Shown one piece after another: positions 8,877 to 17,218 of a stretch of DNA of 37,913 nucleotides. The notes under the pieces are model-generated. The model had not been told where the DNA came from, did not search any database, and saw only the letters and a list, made by a program, of their open reading frames with translations. Position numbers and translations under genes: made by a program. Location of the stretch: contig SHXX01000013.1 of NCBI GenBank assembly GCA_009693165.1, positions 1-37,913 on the forward strand, given 5' to 3'. The stretch is from Chloroflexota bacterium (lineage in GTDB: Bacteria > Chloroflexota > UBA11872 > UBA12225). The first letter of the stretch is position 1, and the number at the start of each line of letters is the position of its first letter.

Positions 8877-9938
8877 ATGACCGACATCACACTCACCCAT
8901 GAACCCTTGGATCTTGCGCTTGCCGGTGTCTGGCGGATCAGTCGCGGAAGTCGCACACGGGCCGAAAATATCCTGGTCCGTCTCTCATGGGTTGACCCGA
9001 CCGGTCGCGTGTGGGCGGGTCTCGGTGAGGCGGCTCCATATGCATACTACGGCGAACTTCGCGGAACCGTGACCGCCTGCCTTGATGAGTTTGCCTTGCT
9101 ACTGGGCGACGACCCATTCGCGATCGACGCAATCCTTGACAGGATTGAAGGCCGGATCCGGCATAACACCGGGGCCAAGGCAGCGGTCGACATGGCACTG
9201 CACGATCTCTGGGGCAAGATCCTCGGACGCCCGATCTGGCAGGCGTGGGGACTTGATGGGTCGCAGGGGCCGGTGACCAGTTATTCGATCGGCATTGACA
9301 CGCCTGAAGCGATGGGAAACCGTGCGCGTGCCCTCGCGGAGGCTGGTTGGCCATTGATCAAGCTGAAAGTTGGCACGGCCGATGACATCCGATGTGTCAG
9401 CGCCGTCCGCGAGGCCGCACCATCGGTCCGCCTCATTATCGATGCCAATGGAGCGTGGACACCGCGCGAAGCCATATCGCGGCTTCATCAATTGGCGCAG
9501 TTCGGCATTGAGTTCTGCGAGCAGCCATGTGCGTCCGCTGACATCGCCGGCCTTCGTTTTATCAGGGAACGATCCGACGTGGCGTTGATTGCTGATGAGA
9601 GTTGTGCGACCGAGGAAGACATCGCGGGCCTCGTCGGCGCCGTGGATGGCATCAACATCAAGTTGATGAAGTGCGGTGGTCTCAGGCGGGCGAGGCGCCT
9701 CATCGAGGTTGCTCGGTCAAATCACCTCCGGGTAATGTGTGGGTGCCTCATCGAAAGCAGCCTGGCAATCAGTGCAGCGGCACAGTTGCTGCCTCTTCTT
9801 GACTACGCCGACTTAGACGGGAACCTGCTACTTGCCAGCGACCCATTCACAGGCGTGACCGCGACCCGGGGGAAGTTGGTCCTCGGAAACGGGTCCGGCT
9901 TGGGTGTCACTCGCCCCCTAAGCCAGACCAACGCTTGA
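8877..9938 (+). CDS. Dipeptide epimerase (enolase superfamily, MLE subgroup)
   Basis: 353 aa from ATG 8877, the start that matches the family N-terminus (an ATG at 8862 is an alternative). The enzyme inverts the alpha-carbon of a dipeptide residue, as in L-Ala-D/L-Glu epimerase of peptidoglycan recycling. Seen are the catalytic K-x-K (Lys162, Lys164), metal ligands Asp189 (DANG), Glu215 (EQP) and Asp240 (ADES), the second general base region IKLMKCGG (Lys265), and the D-x-D motif Asp312/Asp314 before SDPF, which is diagnostic for dipeptide epimerases because it holds the substrate ammonium group. The exact dipeptide is not predictable. Together with the D-aminoacylase and M32/M42 peptidases in this window it fits scavenging of cell-wall or dead-cell peptides. 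Confidence 0.88.
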   Translation: MTDITLTHEPLDLALAGVWRISRGSRTRAENILVRLSWVDPTGRVWAGLGEAAPYAYYGELRGTVTACLDEFALLLGDDPFAIDAILDRIEGRIRHNTGAKAAVDMALHDLWGKILGRPIWQAWGLDGSQGPVTSYSIGIDTPEAMGNRARALAEAGWPLIKLKVGTADDIRCVSAVREAAPSVRLIIDANGAWTPREAISRLHQLAQFGIEFCEQPCASADIAGLRFIRERSDVALIADESCATEEDIAGLVGAVDGINIKLMKCGGLRRARRLIEVARSNHLRVMCGCLIESSLAISAAAQLLPLLDYADLDGNLLLASDPFTGVTATRGKLVLGNGSGLGVTRPLSQTNA

Positions 9939-10044
9939 CGCCGCCCGGTCCTTCCGCTTGCGGCAGACACAACACGATCATGCATGTCACTAATCCGTTG
10001 ACGGCCGCATTCACCCTAAAGTGAAGCCCAATCGGCGGCGTCAG

Positions 10045-10101
10045 TTGCGGCCGCGCGCCGCCGGGTGCTAAGATAGGAACGTCTGTTCTAGAACATCGTT
10101 C
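10045..10101 (+). promoter_or_regulatory. Promoter with LexA/SOS-box-like operator cluster
   Basis: TTGCGG (10045-10050) and TAAGAT (10069-10074) are 18 bp apart. Immediately downstream, alternating half-sites GAAC-N4-GTTC-N2-GAAC-N3-GTTC fill 10077-10101, and the middle forms the perfect palindrome TGTTCTAGAACA (10084-10095). GAAC-N4-GTTC is the core of the Bacillus/Mycobacterium SOS box. Its position over the expected start site is right for repression. Confidence 0.55.
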
Positions 10102-10147
10102 GAATGTAGAGCGGCAGTTCGCGGGACAGCGAATTGGAGGCGAAGTC

Positions 10148-10429
10148 ATGGTCGCGCGAGAGATTGCCGACGACACCGCCACAGACGAAACCATCGTACT
10201 GCCAACCGGCTTTTCGCTCCGGGTTCGAACCGATGAACGTACGCTGCCAGCGCAGCGTGTCTTTGACCTCTACCGGGGCGAACAGCGGGTTGCTTGGGGA
10301 CTTCGCACGTTGGACGCTGCGGTCCGCTGGGGCGAACGGTTGGGCGGTTCGGTGCGCGCTTCCGAACGACGCCCGGTGCCCGCCAGGCGGCTTCCTTCAA
10401 GCACCCCCTGGTGGCTGGAGAAATCCTAG
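10148..10429 (+). CDS. Hypothetical protein, 93 aa, possibly SOS-regulated
   Basis: ATG 10148 is preceded by a near-ideal GGAGG with 8-nt spacing. The product is soluble and basic, with a central segment (FDLYRGEQRVAWGLRTLDAAVRWGERLGG) that looks like a small alpha/beta fold, a Pro/Arg-rich tail, and no cysteines or membrane segment. I recognise no family. Its notable feature is the promoter, which carries overlapping GAAC/GTTC palindromes like LexA sites, so induction by DNA damage is plausible. It converges with the MFS gene, with only 26 bp between stops. Confidence 0.7.
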   Translation: MVAREIADDTATDETIVLPTGFSLRVRTDERTLPAQRVFDLYRGEQRVAWGLRTLDAAVRWGERLGGSVRASERRPVPARRLPSSTPWWLEKS

Positions 10430-10455
10430 CCAACGGCACCTGACAGGTTGATCGG

Positions 10456-11748
10456 TCAGGCTAGTGATTGCTGTGCCCTTCTGGCACCCGGCGCCAGTAG
10501 CCAAGCCACGATCCCGGTTAACGCCAGCACGATGACTGGCAGCCCGGCCAGTACGTATATGGCGGCTCTCAACCCCATTACGTCCGCAACTGAACCGACC
10601 GCGGGCACGAACAGGCCTCCGGCACCAAATGCAAACCCGACGATCAGGCCCGATGCGAGTGCGCGTCGCTCGAACCAAAGTTCCTGAGCCAGGACCACGG
10701 TAATCGAGAAACCAGCCGTGACCAGTGCGCCTGCGGCCCAGAGCAACGCGATTGCGACTGGGCTGGCTGCCGGCAGCAGGAGGAACCCGATTAGGCATGG
10801 TGGGATGCCTGCAAGCGTGGCAGCAAGTACACGAAGCCTGCCAAACCTGTCAGCAAGGAACCCGCCCAGCAGGGTCGCCCCAGCGCCGATGAGCAGCATG
10901 ATCGAAAGAACCTGGCTGGCGAATGCCTCGGATACGTGGGCATCACGCACGAAGTAGAGCGGAATGTAACTGTTAAGGCTGCTTGAAATCGTCGACCGGA
11001 CCGCAACGACGGCAATCAGGAACCCCAGGGCAATGAACCTCCGTGGGCGGCTCAGAACCGCAATTTCCGCGGGTGGTGGTGCCGGAGGTGCTGGTACGGT
11101 CCTGACACCGAACTCATCCACGGGCATTGCGGTCCACTTGGGCAGCGCATACCAAAGTGCCCCGGCAATGATGATGCCGAATGGGAGCACGCCGAGTGTT
11201 CCAGCGGTCCCGTAGGTGACGACGAAGAACGTCCCGAGAAGCGGCCCCATCGCGACTCCAACGTTCCCTCCGACGAGGAACCAAGAAGTGGCCAGTGCCT
11301 GTTTCGTCCCTGAGTACGAACCGACAATCTTGTAGCCCTGTGGGTGGAAGCCACTTGTCCCCAGCCCACCAAGGACTACACACGCGAGGAAGGTCGGGTA
11401 GGTTGGCGCGATGCCAATCATGCTTGTTCCGACGGCTGCAATGAGGGTTGAAAGTGCGACCCAGCGGGGGTCTCGGCCTCGGTCCGTGATGATCCCGACG
11501 ATCGGTTGCGCAACCGATCCGGTCAGACTAGAAATCGCGGCGATAAGCCCTGCGACGCCGTAACTGAGACCGAACTTGACCTGCCAGAACGGAAGAAGCG
11601 GCAGGATCATCGTGGCATAGGTATCGACGGTGGCATGGGCCACCGTCATGAGGGCAAGTAGCGGCAGATGGCGAACCGGAAAGGAGGAGCCATCAGAATT
11701 GCCGACATTGGGCACGGAGGCAGATGCCTGTGAGGTCTGCGCGGCCAT
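10456..11748 (-). CDS. MFS transporter, fosmidomycin-resistance (Fsr)-like
   Basis: 430 aa with about 12 hydrophobic segments. Fsr-type traits are HATVDTYATMILPLLPFWQ in the first helix, the cytoplasmic loop QPIVGIITDRGRD after helix 2 (the MFS A-motif position), and GTSGFHPQGYKIVG in helix 4-5, which is close to the family's G-x-x-FHPxG signature. Members export drugs or metabolites by proton antiport across the inner membrane. Substrate unknown. The first 25 residues are Ser/Ala-rich and cytoplasmic, so a later start is possible. No regulator is adjacent; a small gene starts divergently about 108 bp away. Confidence 0.88.
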   Translation of the reverse strand: MAAQTSQASASVPNVGNSDGSSFPVRHLPLLALMTVAHATVDTYATMILPLLPFWQVKFGLSYGVAGLIAAISSLTGSVAQPIVGIITDRGRDPRWVALSTLIAAVGTSMIGIAPTYPTFLACVVLGGLGTSGFHPQGYKIVGSYSGTKQALATSWFLVGGNVGVAMGPLLGTFFVVTYGTAGTLGVLPFGIIIAGALWYALPKWTAMPVDEFGVRTVPAPPAPPPAEIAVLSRPRRFIALGFLIAVVAVRSTISSSLNSYIPLYFVRDAHVSEAFASQVLSIMLLIGAGATLLGGFLADRFGRLRVLAATLAGIPPCLIGFLLLPAASPVAIALLWAAGALVTAGFSITVVLAQELWFERRALASGLIVGFAFGAGGLFVPAVGSVADVMGLRAAIYVLAGLPVIVLALTGIVAWLLAPGARRAQQSLA

Positions 11749-11855
11749 TGGTCATCCTTCGGGCGCGGCTTGCCGTGCCGTTCACACATAATGGTACGGG
11801 CGCCATCTCCCCATCCGGTCGGCCGGTGACACCGACTGTGATAGCCTCCGGTGCC

Positions 11856-12227
11856 ATGTCCGAACCGTCGATTGAGAACCTAAGCCCGGATCGGGTTGGT
11901 CCATTCCCCGAACCGCCCCCTGACCGACTGACTGCCTGGGTGGTCCTAGACCTCCTCGCAACCGCTAGACGGTGGCGCGCGCGTGACCAGTTCATTGCCG
12001 GTCGCGTCGATGCACTTGGGGAGGCGCTTGTCGCGTGCCTGAACACTGGTGCACCTGCGCCCAGGTGGCTGCGCCAGACCATCGTTGGCGCACTGATGGA
12101 TCACCTTTGGGAGTACCCCCGTCCATCCGATGCCGATGGTGCGGGAGTGTGGCATGCGTCACGCGACGCTTTGGTCGGTCTTTGGCGTGAGGAGGGTGCA
12201 GGCCGGTCTGAACTCCGCCGCGCCTGA
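11856..12227 (+). CDS. Hypothetical protein, 123 aa
   Basis: I chose ATG 11856 (MSEPSIENL...), which follows a weak TGATAG box and lacks a clear ribosome site, so it may be leaderless; a longer frame from 11724 would overlap the promoter of the divergent MFS gene. The protein looks helical and soluble: WVVLDLLATARRWRARDQFIAGRV, then several Trp residues. It has no cysteine cluster, signal peptide or known motif. No family recognised. Confidence 0.5.
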   Translation: MSEPSIENLSPDRVGPFPEPPPDRLTAWVVLDLLATARRWRARDQFIAGRVDALGEALVACLNTGAPAPRWLRQTIVGALMDHLWEYPRPSDADGAGVWHASRDALVGLWREEGAGRSELRRA

Positions 12228-12440
12228 AATCCACTCCCGACTTCATACGACTGGCTCTGACCTCATGTAGGCCTATCGGTCTAGCGTCTTGGGGTGGGCC
12301 AGTTCCGGCGATGGTGCAGTCGGAATCGCACTTGCATGTGCGTCCTTTGATTGACCGTCGATACCACGGCAACCACGATGGCGGCCCCGGTCATGACGGA
12401 GCTGACTGAAAGGATGTTGCCGAGGCCCTGTCAGACGGAT
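12228..12440. other. Intergenic stretch without recognisable features
   Basis: About 210 bp between two convergent small genes. I see no frame with a ribosome site, no strong hairpin and no repeat. Confidence 0.4.
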
Positions 12441-12767
12441 TTAGCAGTTGCCACCATTCGGATTTACCGCCCACTCGAGGATGACACTGTTGTACCCGGC
12501 CGCTTCGTCATCCGGTTTGCCGGCAAGTTTGCGGAGTAGCAATGCCTCGGCGCCACGGTCGTCCGCGGTGCTGATAGCGGCCAAATGCCTTTCACTCGCG
12601 TCAATCCCGGCGAATGCAAACATCTTGTTGTCCATTGAGCAGTTGTATTTGAAGGTGCCGAGGGTGCCGTCGTTCGCTGCCCGCGCCTTGTCGGCCGTAC
12701 GGGCAGCCATTGCGAGTCCGGCAATCACCGTGCGAGGTCTACGCGGTTGCGTGCTTGCAAGGTCCAC
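12441..12767 (-). CDS. DUF5069-like protein
   Basis: 108 aa from a proposed GTG at 12767-12765 (VDLASTQPRRPRTVIAGL...), where the sequence begins to resemble DUF5069 proteins. Family hallmarks visible are PRRPR followed by an AGL/LAGL-like helix, then RTADKARAANDGTLGTFKYNCSMDNKMFAFAGID, close to the DKARA...GTLGEYxYxCPxD pattern. The function of the family is unknown; members are small soluble proteins. The open frame continues upstream to 12884 without a good start, so the N-terminus is uncertain. The protein is somewhat shorter than many relatives. Confidence 0.65.
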   Translation of the reverse strand: MDLASTQPRRPRTVIAGLAMAARTADKARAANDGTLGTFKYNCSMDNKMFAFAGIDASERHLAAISTADDRGAEALLLRKLAGKPDDEAAGYNSVILEWAVNPNGGNC

Positions 12768-12932
12768 TGGAAACGACCCGCCGTGGTTCGAGACAAATTG
12801 AACGTGAATCGGAAACCATGGGAAACCAGATGAAGAAGGCTCGGTAACCAATCCCAACCGCGGCTCAAACGTTGATCGGCACATTGCCTACGGCACCCGC
12901 CAACGGCGGTTACCAAATCCGCATCAAGCGTC

Positions 12933-14471
12933 CTAGTTGTGGATGTTGATCGGGGTGCCTACGTTCGCCCAGTCCCAAAGCCACTTAGCGTTACGCTCAA
13001 GCATGCCGAGGCATCCGTGACTACTCGGAATGCCAAAGAGCACCGGACTGCGCCAGTAGTTCGTGTGCAAGGCAGCGCCACCATTCGTGAAGTATTGGGT
13101 CCACTTCACGTTCTCGAGCTTGTAGTCTGGAACCTCTCCACTGTCAAGTCGCAGCAACGTGCTGCCAAGCATCGTCTCGTTCTCGACGCGTCGGAGCACC
13201 TTGTATACGCCCAGTGGTGTCGACCAGCCGGGCCGCCCACTTGTGACGGCCGCCATGTACACCCGTGTCGCACCTTCGTAGGCCACAAAGACCTGTTGCG
13301 TGATGTTGACGTCTACCCACTTGGCACCATTCTGGCCGAGTGACATGGTTGGCGGAACTGGTGCTTCGGTGACGACCTTTGGAACCAGAAGGCCAGAGTA
13401 AATGTATCTCTCAGGTGAGATGTCTCCAAGGGGAAGATCCACCCAGGTGCCGTCGCTCGCCTTTCGACGAACACCCATGACCCTTGCCCAGGTCCGGTTG
13501 TCTCCTTCGAGCTCTTCGCCCTCAACCCATGAGGAAATCGTGACCTCATCACCGCGGAGGACCTGACCCGCCGCCGCCATGACGGTGTGCGGTTCCTGCC
13601 GAAGGTTCGTGCGTTCTCCGGAAACGATCCCGACCCATCCGCCAACCTCCACGGCAGCCGGCTTTGGCGCGCCACTTTTCGAGACCGTATCGTTGTCGAT
13701 GTAGGCGAAATTGCGGGTTACCGGGTTAAATATCGTGAGGCGAGTGCCGACCTGAGGTGCCATCACCAGAAACCGATCACCGACCTTAACCGGGCCGAAA
13801 CTGACCCCATCGGTAACCGCACTCCAGAGATTCGTCGCACGGCTCGCCTCAACCCACCATGGTCGATGGCCGTCGGGAATCGTCGCGAACGCAGGCGACG
13901 ACCAGATCACCTCATCCTCTGGGGTCGGCGCCTGGCTTGGGCCGACTTTTGACCCATCGATGTATCCAACGCGTGCAGTGCGGGCGTCCTGGATGTAGTA
14001 GTGTCCGTCTCCCGGATCACCCAGGACCATGATCTTCGTGAACTGGGGCAAGGTCGCGACCAACCCGGAACCGTTCTTCCTGCCAATCAGGAGTTCGGTG
14101 ACTTCGAGGGTTGCAGCCCAGAATGGGCGAAATGCATTCGCTGATGAGGCCGAAACCGGTGCCTCGCCGGGCGGCGCTTCCGTCGGGTTCAGCGTCACGG
14201 CTTCGATGTACCCGAAGTTCTGCTCTCCAGCCTCACGAGCAAATAGGCGGGTATTGCCGGTCTCAGGTTCAGCGTTGACTACAAGGACATAGGTGCCGCG
14301 CGGGAGCTGTCCGAACAGGCGGGCCGTCGCGTCAGGACCCGACCAGAACTCTGCTGGACGGATCGTCTGAGCCCACCAGCCCTCAGCGCCAACGGTCCCA
14401 GAAAAGCTGATCGACATGACCGAACTGGCCAGAACCGCGATAACCAGGCGACGAAGACGGTTGACGTCCAT
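12933..14471 (-). CDS. Exported L,D-transpeptidase (YkuD domain) with SH3-like repeats
   Basis: 512 aa from ATG 14471-14469, giving an Arg-rich n-region, hydrophobic core (LVIAVLASSVMSISFSG) and an AEG-type cleavage site. Upstream in-frame ATGs (14501, 14537) lie before or inside a TAGTAT box, so they probably precede the transcript start. Residues about 30-300 contain several repeated aromatic/Gly units (FGYIEAV, VGYIDGSKVG, FAYIDNDTV) like bacterial SH3 domains that bind cell wall. The C-terminal YkuD domain has the conserved His in AALHTNYW and the catalytic SSHGCLGM (Cys near residue 487). The enzyme makes 3-3 crosslinks or anchors proteins in peptidoglycan outside the membrane. Confidence 0.9.
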   Translation of the reverse strand: MDVNRLRRLVIAVLASSVMSISFSGTVGAEGWWAQTIRPAEFWSGPDATARLFGQLPRGTYVLVVNAEPETGNTRLFAREAGEQNFGYIEAVTLNPTEAPPGEAPVSASSANAFRPFWAATLEVTELLIGRKNGSGLVATLPQFTKIMVLGDPGDGHYYIQDARTARVGYIDGSKVGPSQAPTPEDEVIWSSPAFATIPDGHRPWWVEASRATNLWSAVTDGVSFGPVKVGDRFLVMAPQVGTRLTIFNPVTRNFAYIDNDTVSKSGAPKPAAVEVGGWVGIVSGERTNLRQEPHTVMAAAGQVLRGDEVTISSWVEGEELEGDNRTWARVMGVRRKASDGTWVDLPLGDISPERYIYSGLLVPKVVTEAPVPPTMSLGQNGAKWVDVNITQQVFVAYEGATRVYMAAVTSGRPGWSTPLGVYKVLRRVENETMLGSTLLRLDSGEVPDYKLENVKWTQYFTNGGAALHTNYWRSPVLFGIPSSHGCLGMLERNAKWLWDWANVGTPINIHN

Positions 14472-14593
14472 CCCAACGCAGACTTTCACTTGCAACGGCA
14501 TAATACTAGTCGAGACATCCGGGACGTTTCGGAGCATCCCTTGCTGAATGCTTCAGCCAACGCCCCTGAACCCCGATTGGCCGGAGCTCGGAG

Positions 14594-16120
14594 ATGCCTA
14601 CAATGGCGCACATCCAGTATCTACTACGAGCGATGTGTGCTTCGATTGGGGGCATTCTCCTTGAGCGCCGGTCTGTCTCTTGTAGCTGGAATGCCTTTGC
14701 GTCCCAGATTTACCGCATGATATCGGTTCTCGCCCTGATTGCATTATATGGGCCGGGAAATGACTACTTTGGCTACGGGTTCGGTGTGCCGGTTGCGCAC
14801 GCAGATAGCGTGGTCGATTCCGATCCTGCGCTGGCCGAAGTTGATTTCGGGAATGAAATCCGGTTCCTTGTCAGGGCGCGCAGCGTCCGGGCGGATGACC
14901 CTCTTACCTCTGTGCTTCTCCTGTACCGTGTCGATGAATCTGCCGTACAGAACACGGGAGTGCCGTCGTTCCAACCGGGTGCCGTCGTGTCGGCCCTGTA
15001 CCGGTGGCGAGTAAGTGGCGTCCTTCTTCCTGGTGCAGAGGTCAGGTACCAATTCCAGATTGAAACGAAGTCTGGAGCGAAGATAACGACCCCTGAACAG
15101 TCGGTGACGTACAACGACACGCGGTTCGACTGGCGCGAGGTCAAGTCCGGGAAGGTGACTGCGCACTGGCACAGCACCGATGCGAACACTGGACAGACCA
15201 TTCTCGATGAGGCCACCAAAACCCTTCGCCGGATGGAACAGGAATTCGGGCTGGTGCCTGACCGTCCGATCAGCTTGTACGCGTATGTACGTGCCCCTGA
15301 CTACGCGAGTGCCGTTGCCACAAGTGGGCGCTCCCTCGAATACGCCGTCGGCGCAGGGATGGCGCGCGTCTACGTCTTGTATGCGGAACCGAACACAACC
15401 GAGGCGCTCTTGGCCCTGCGCCGTGAGATTGCTAGGACAGTCTTCGACCAGAAGACGACGAACCCGTTCTCGCCGCCACCAAGATGGCTTTCGGTGGGTT
15501 TTAGCCGGTACGTCGCTGGCGAGGATGTCCCGGCCGAAAACCAGAAGGTCCTGACGGATTTCGCTCAGAACAACCGCCTTCTTGCCCTTAAGACGCTCGC
15601 CGGCAACATGCCGACCGCGGACCGTGAACGCGCGCTCGCACTGGAAGAGAGCCTCTCTGCGTTCAAGTACATGGCGGGGGCGTATCCGCCCGAAAAGATC
15701 CGGGCAATGTTCGACGCCTTCAAGGAGGGCAACACCGTCGACGATGCGCTCAAGAAGGGGCTCGGGAATACACTCGACCAGTTCGAGACGAAGTGGAAGA
15801 ACTCGCTTCGCCTCGGGTTGCCGCAGAAACCGAATACGGCGAACCCCACACCACGTGCCGGAGGAGCCCCACCATCAGGGAGTGCGGCACCGCGGGCAGG
15901 GAGTGGAACGGGTTCCGCGACAAGCACCTCGGCAGGTCCAGAGTCCCTGGCATTCGTTGATCTGGTCTTCGGGCAGTCTGTTGACTTCTGGAAGAGCCTG
16001 TTCGGCGAAAAGACACGCCATGTGCTGCTTGGCGCGCTCGTCTTCATCGTCGCAGCGGTTGGGGCGGTGGTAATCGGAAGCGTTGCCGGTGCAATCCGGC
16101 AGACGCGAGATGAAGGTTGA
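14594..16120 (+). CDS. Peptidase-MA-like membrane protein with lost zinc-binding motif
   Basis: 508 aa from ATG 14594 (GGAG 7 nt upstream). A promoter-like pair TTGGCC-16-TACAAT overlaps this start, so the true start may be ATG 14717, directly before a signal-like segment ending AHA (residue 70). An all-beta N-terminal half leads to a domain resembling peptidase MA-like zinc proteases (residues about 180-405), then a Pro/Ser/Gly linker and one membrane helix (about 477-500). Where the family has HExxH this protein has Arg277-Glu-Ile-Ala-Arg281, and the third ligand region reads WLSVGFSRY (Val301 for Glu). All ligands are gone, so it should not be an active metalloprotease; a structural or peptide-binding role outside the membrane is likely. 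Divergent from the L,D-transpeptidase gene. Confidence 0.75.
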   Translation: MPTMAHIQYLLRAMCASIGGILLERRSVSCSWNAFASQIYRMISVLALIALYGPGNDYFGYGFGVPVAHADSVVDSDPALAEVDFGNEIRFLVRARSVRADDPLTSVLLLYRVDESAVQNTGVPSFQPGAVVSALYRWRVSGVLLPGAEVRYQFQIETKSGAKITTPEQSVTYNDTRFDWREVKSGKVTAHWHSTDANTGQTILDEATKTLRRMEQEFGLVPDRPISLYAYVRAPDYASAVATSGRSLEYAVGAGMARVYVLYAEPNTTEALLALRREIARTVFDQKTTNPFSPPPRWLSVGFSRYVAGEDVPAENQKVLTDFAQNNRLLALKTLAGNMPTADRERALALEESLSAFKYMAGAYPPEKIRAMFDAFKEGNTVDDALKKGLGNTLDQFETKWKNSLRLGLPQKPNTANPTPRAGGAPPSGSAAPRAGSGTGSATSTSAGPESLAFVDLVFGQSVDFWKSLFGEKTRHVLLGALVFIVAAVGAVVIGSVAGAIRQTRDEG

Positions 16121-16181
16121 GAAGAAACGTGACTTTTCCGTGAAATTCCACGGAACCAACCACTGCTGACGATTGCGATGC

Positions 16182-16210
16182 TTCAAAAGCCCAAGCGGAC
16201 ACACTATGAT
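16182..16210 (+). promoter_or_regulatory. Putative metF promoter
   Basis: TTCAAA (16182-16187) and TATGAT (16205-16210) are separated by 17 bp, 59 bp before the metF start. I see no SAM riboswitch or MetJ-like repeat here. Confidence 0.45.
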
Positions 16211-16269
16211 GGTCGGCCGAAGGAACCATAAACCGTTTCGGAGATCACAGCGCGATATGCGGGGGGCGC

Positions 16270-17178
16270 ATGAAAATCCACGACATCCTGCACACGACAC
16301 ATCCGGTCTTCTCGTTCGAGTTCTTCCCACCGAAGACCGAGGAGCAGCAACGGCAATTGCTTGAGACCGTCAGGCGCCTGGGACCCCTAGCCCCTGCCTA
16401 CGTCTCCGTGACCTACGGTGCCGGAGGCAGCACACGTGCCCTCACAATCGACACTGTCAACCGTATAAAGGAAGAGTTCGGCATCGAGGCGATGGCGCAC
16501 TTGACGTGCGTCGGCGCATCCCGAGACGAAATTCGGGAGACCCTCGACACGCTTGCTTCCCATGGGGTCGAGAATGTCATGGCTCTCCGTGGAGATCCGC
16601 CCAAGGGCACCAAGGATTTCCAACCAGCGCCAGACGGGTTCGCCCATGCCAGCGACCTGATCCAGTTCATCAACGAAAATTACGACTTCTCGATCGGTGG
16701 AGCCTGCTATCCGGAGGGGCATTTCGAGGGCAATACCGGCAAGCGCCAGGATGCCGATCTGGATTTGGAGCACCTCTTCAAGAAGGTGAAGGCAGGTGCC
16801 AAGTTCCTCGTGACCCAGTTGTTCTACGACAACGAGGCGTACTTCCACTTTGTCGAGCGGGCTCGAATGTTCGGCATCGAGGTTCCAATCATTCCCGGGC
16901 TGATGCCAGTGGTCAACGCCGAGAGCATCCCGCGTATCGCCAAGATGTCGGGCGCCTCGTTCCCGGCGTCACTGATGCGTGAGGTCCAGGCACGTGCCAC
17001 GGACCCGGATGCAGTCGTGGAACTTGCCGTGGCGTTCACTGCCCTTCAGGCCGATGAACTCCTTCGCCACGGTGCGCCAGGCATCCACTTCTACACCCTG
17101 AATCGGTCGCCAGCAACTAGCGCCATCGTGAGTGCGCTTCGCCTCATCCGACCGTGGGAAGTCCACAACTACACGTAG
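16270..17178 (+). CDS. metF: Methylenetetrahydrofolate reductase
   Basis: 302 aa, the normal bacterial MetF length. It reduces 5,10-methylene-THF to 5-methyl-THF with FAD and NAD(P)H, supplying the methyl group for methionine synthase in the cytoplasm. Catalytic Glu17 lies in FSFEFFPPK, YGAGGST follows at about 49-55, LRGDPP (the folate-facing Asp) at about 105, FLVTQLFYD at about 178, and PGLMPV near 214. It starts behind a G-rich GCGGGGGGC ribosome site. It is monocistronic here and converges with the sugar kinase gene. It connects to the methionine/sulfur theme of the 19-28 kb region but lacks the SAM riboswitch found there. Confidence 0.97.
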   Translation: MKIHDILHTTHPVFSFEFFPPKTEEQQRQLLETVRRLGPLAPAYVSVTYGAGGSTRALTIDTVNRIKEEFGIEAMAHLTCVGASRDEIRETLDTLASHGVENVMALRGDPPKGTKDFQPAPDGFAHASDLIQFINENYDFSIGGACYPEGHFEGNTGKRQDADLDLEHLFKKVKAGAKFLVTQLFYDNEAYFHFVERARMFGIEVPIIPGLMPVVNAESIPRIAKMSGASFPASLMREVQARATDPDAVVELAVAFTALQADELLRHGAPGIHFYTLNRSPATSAIVSALRLIRPWEVHNYT

Positions 17179-17218
17179 GCGCTTGCGTTCCGCCGGCCCT
17201 TTGGCGCCCTGAGCGACT

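Noticed and set aside
10221-10231. GGGTTCGAACC, resembling a tRNA T-loop
   Set aside because: It lies inside a coding region and no acceptor, D or anticodon stem can be built around it.
16131-16158. Hairpin TCCGTG/CACGGA after the peptidase-MA-like gene
   Set aside because: Short 6-bp stem without a U-run on either strand, so not called as a terminator.
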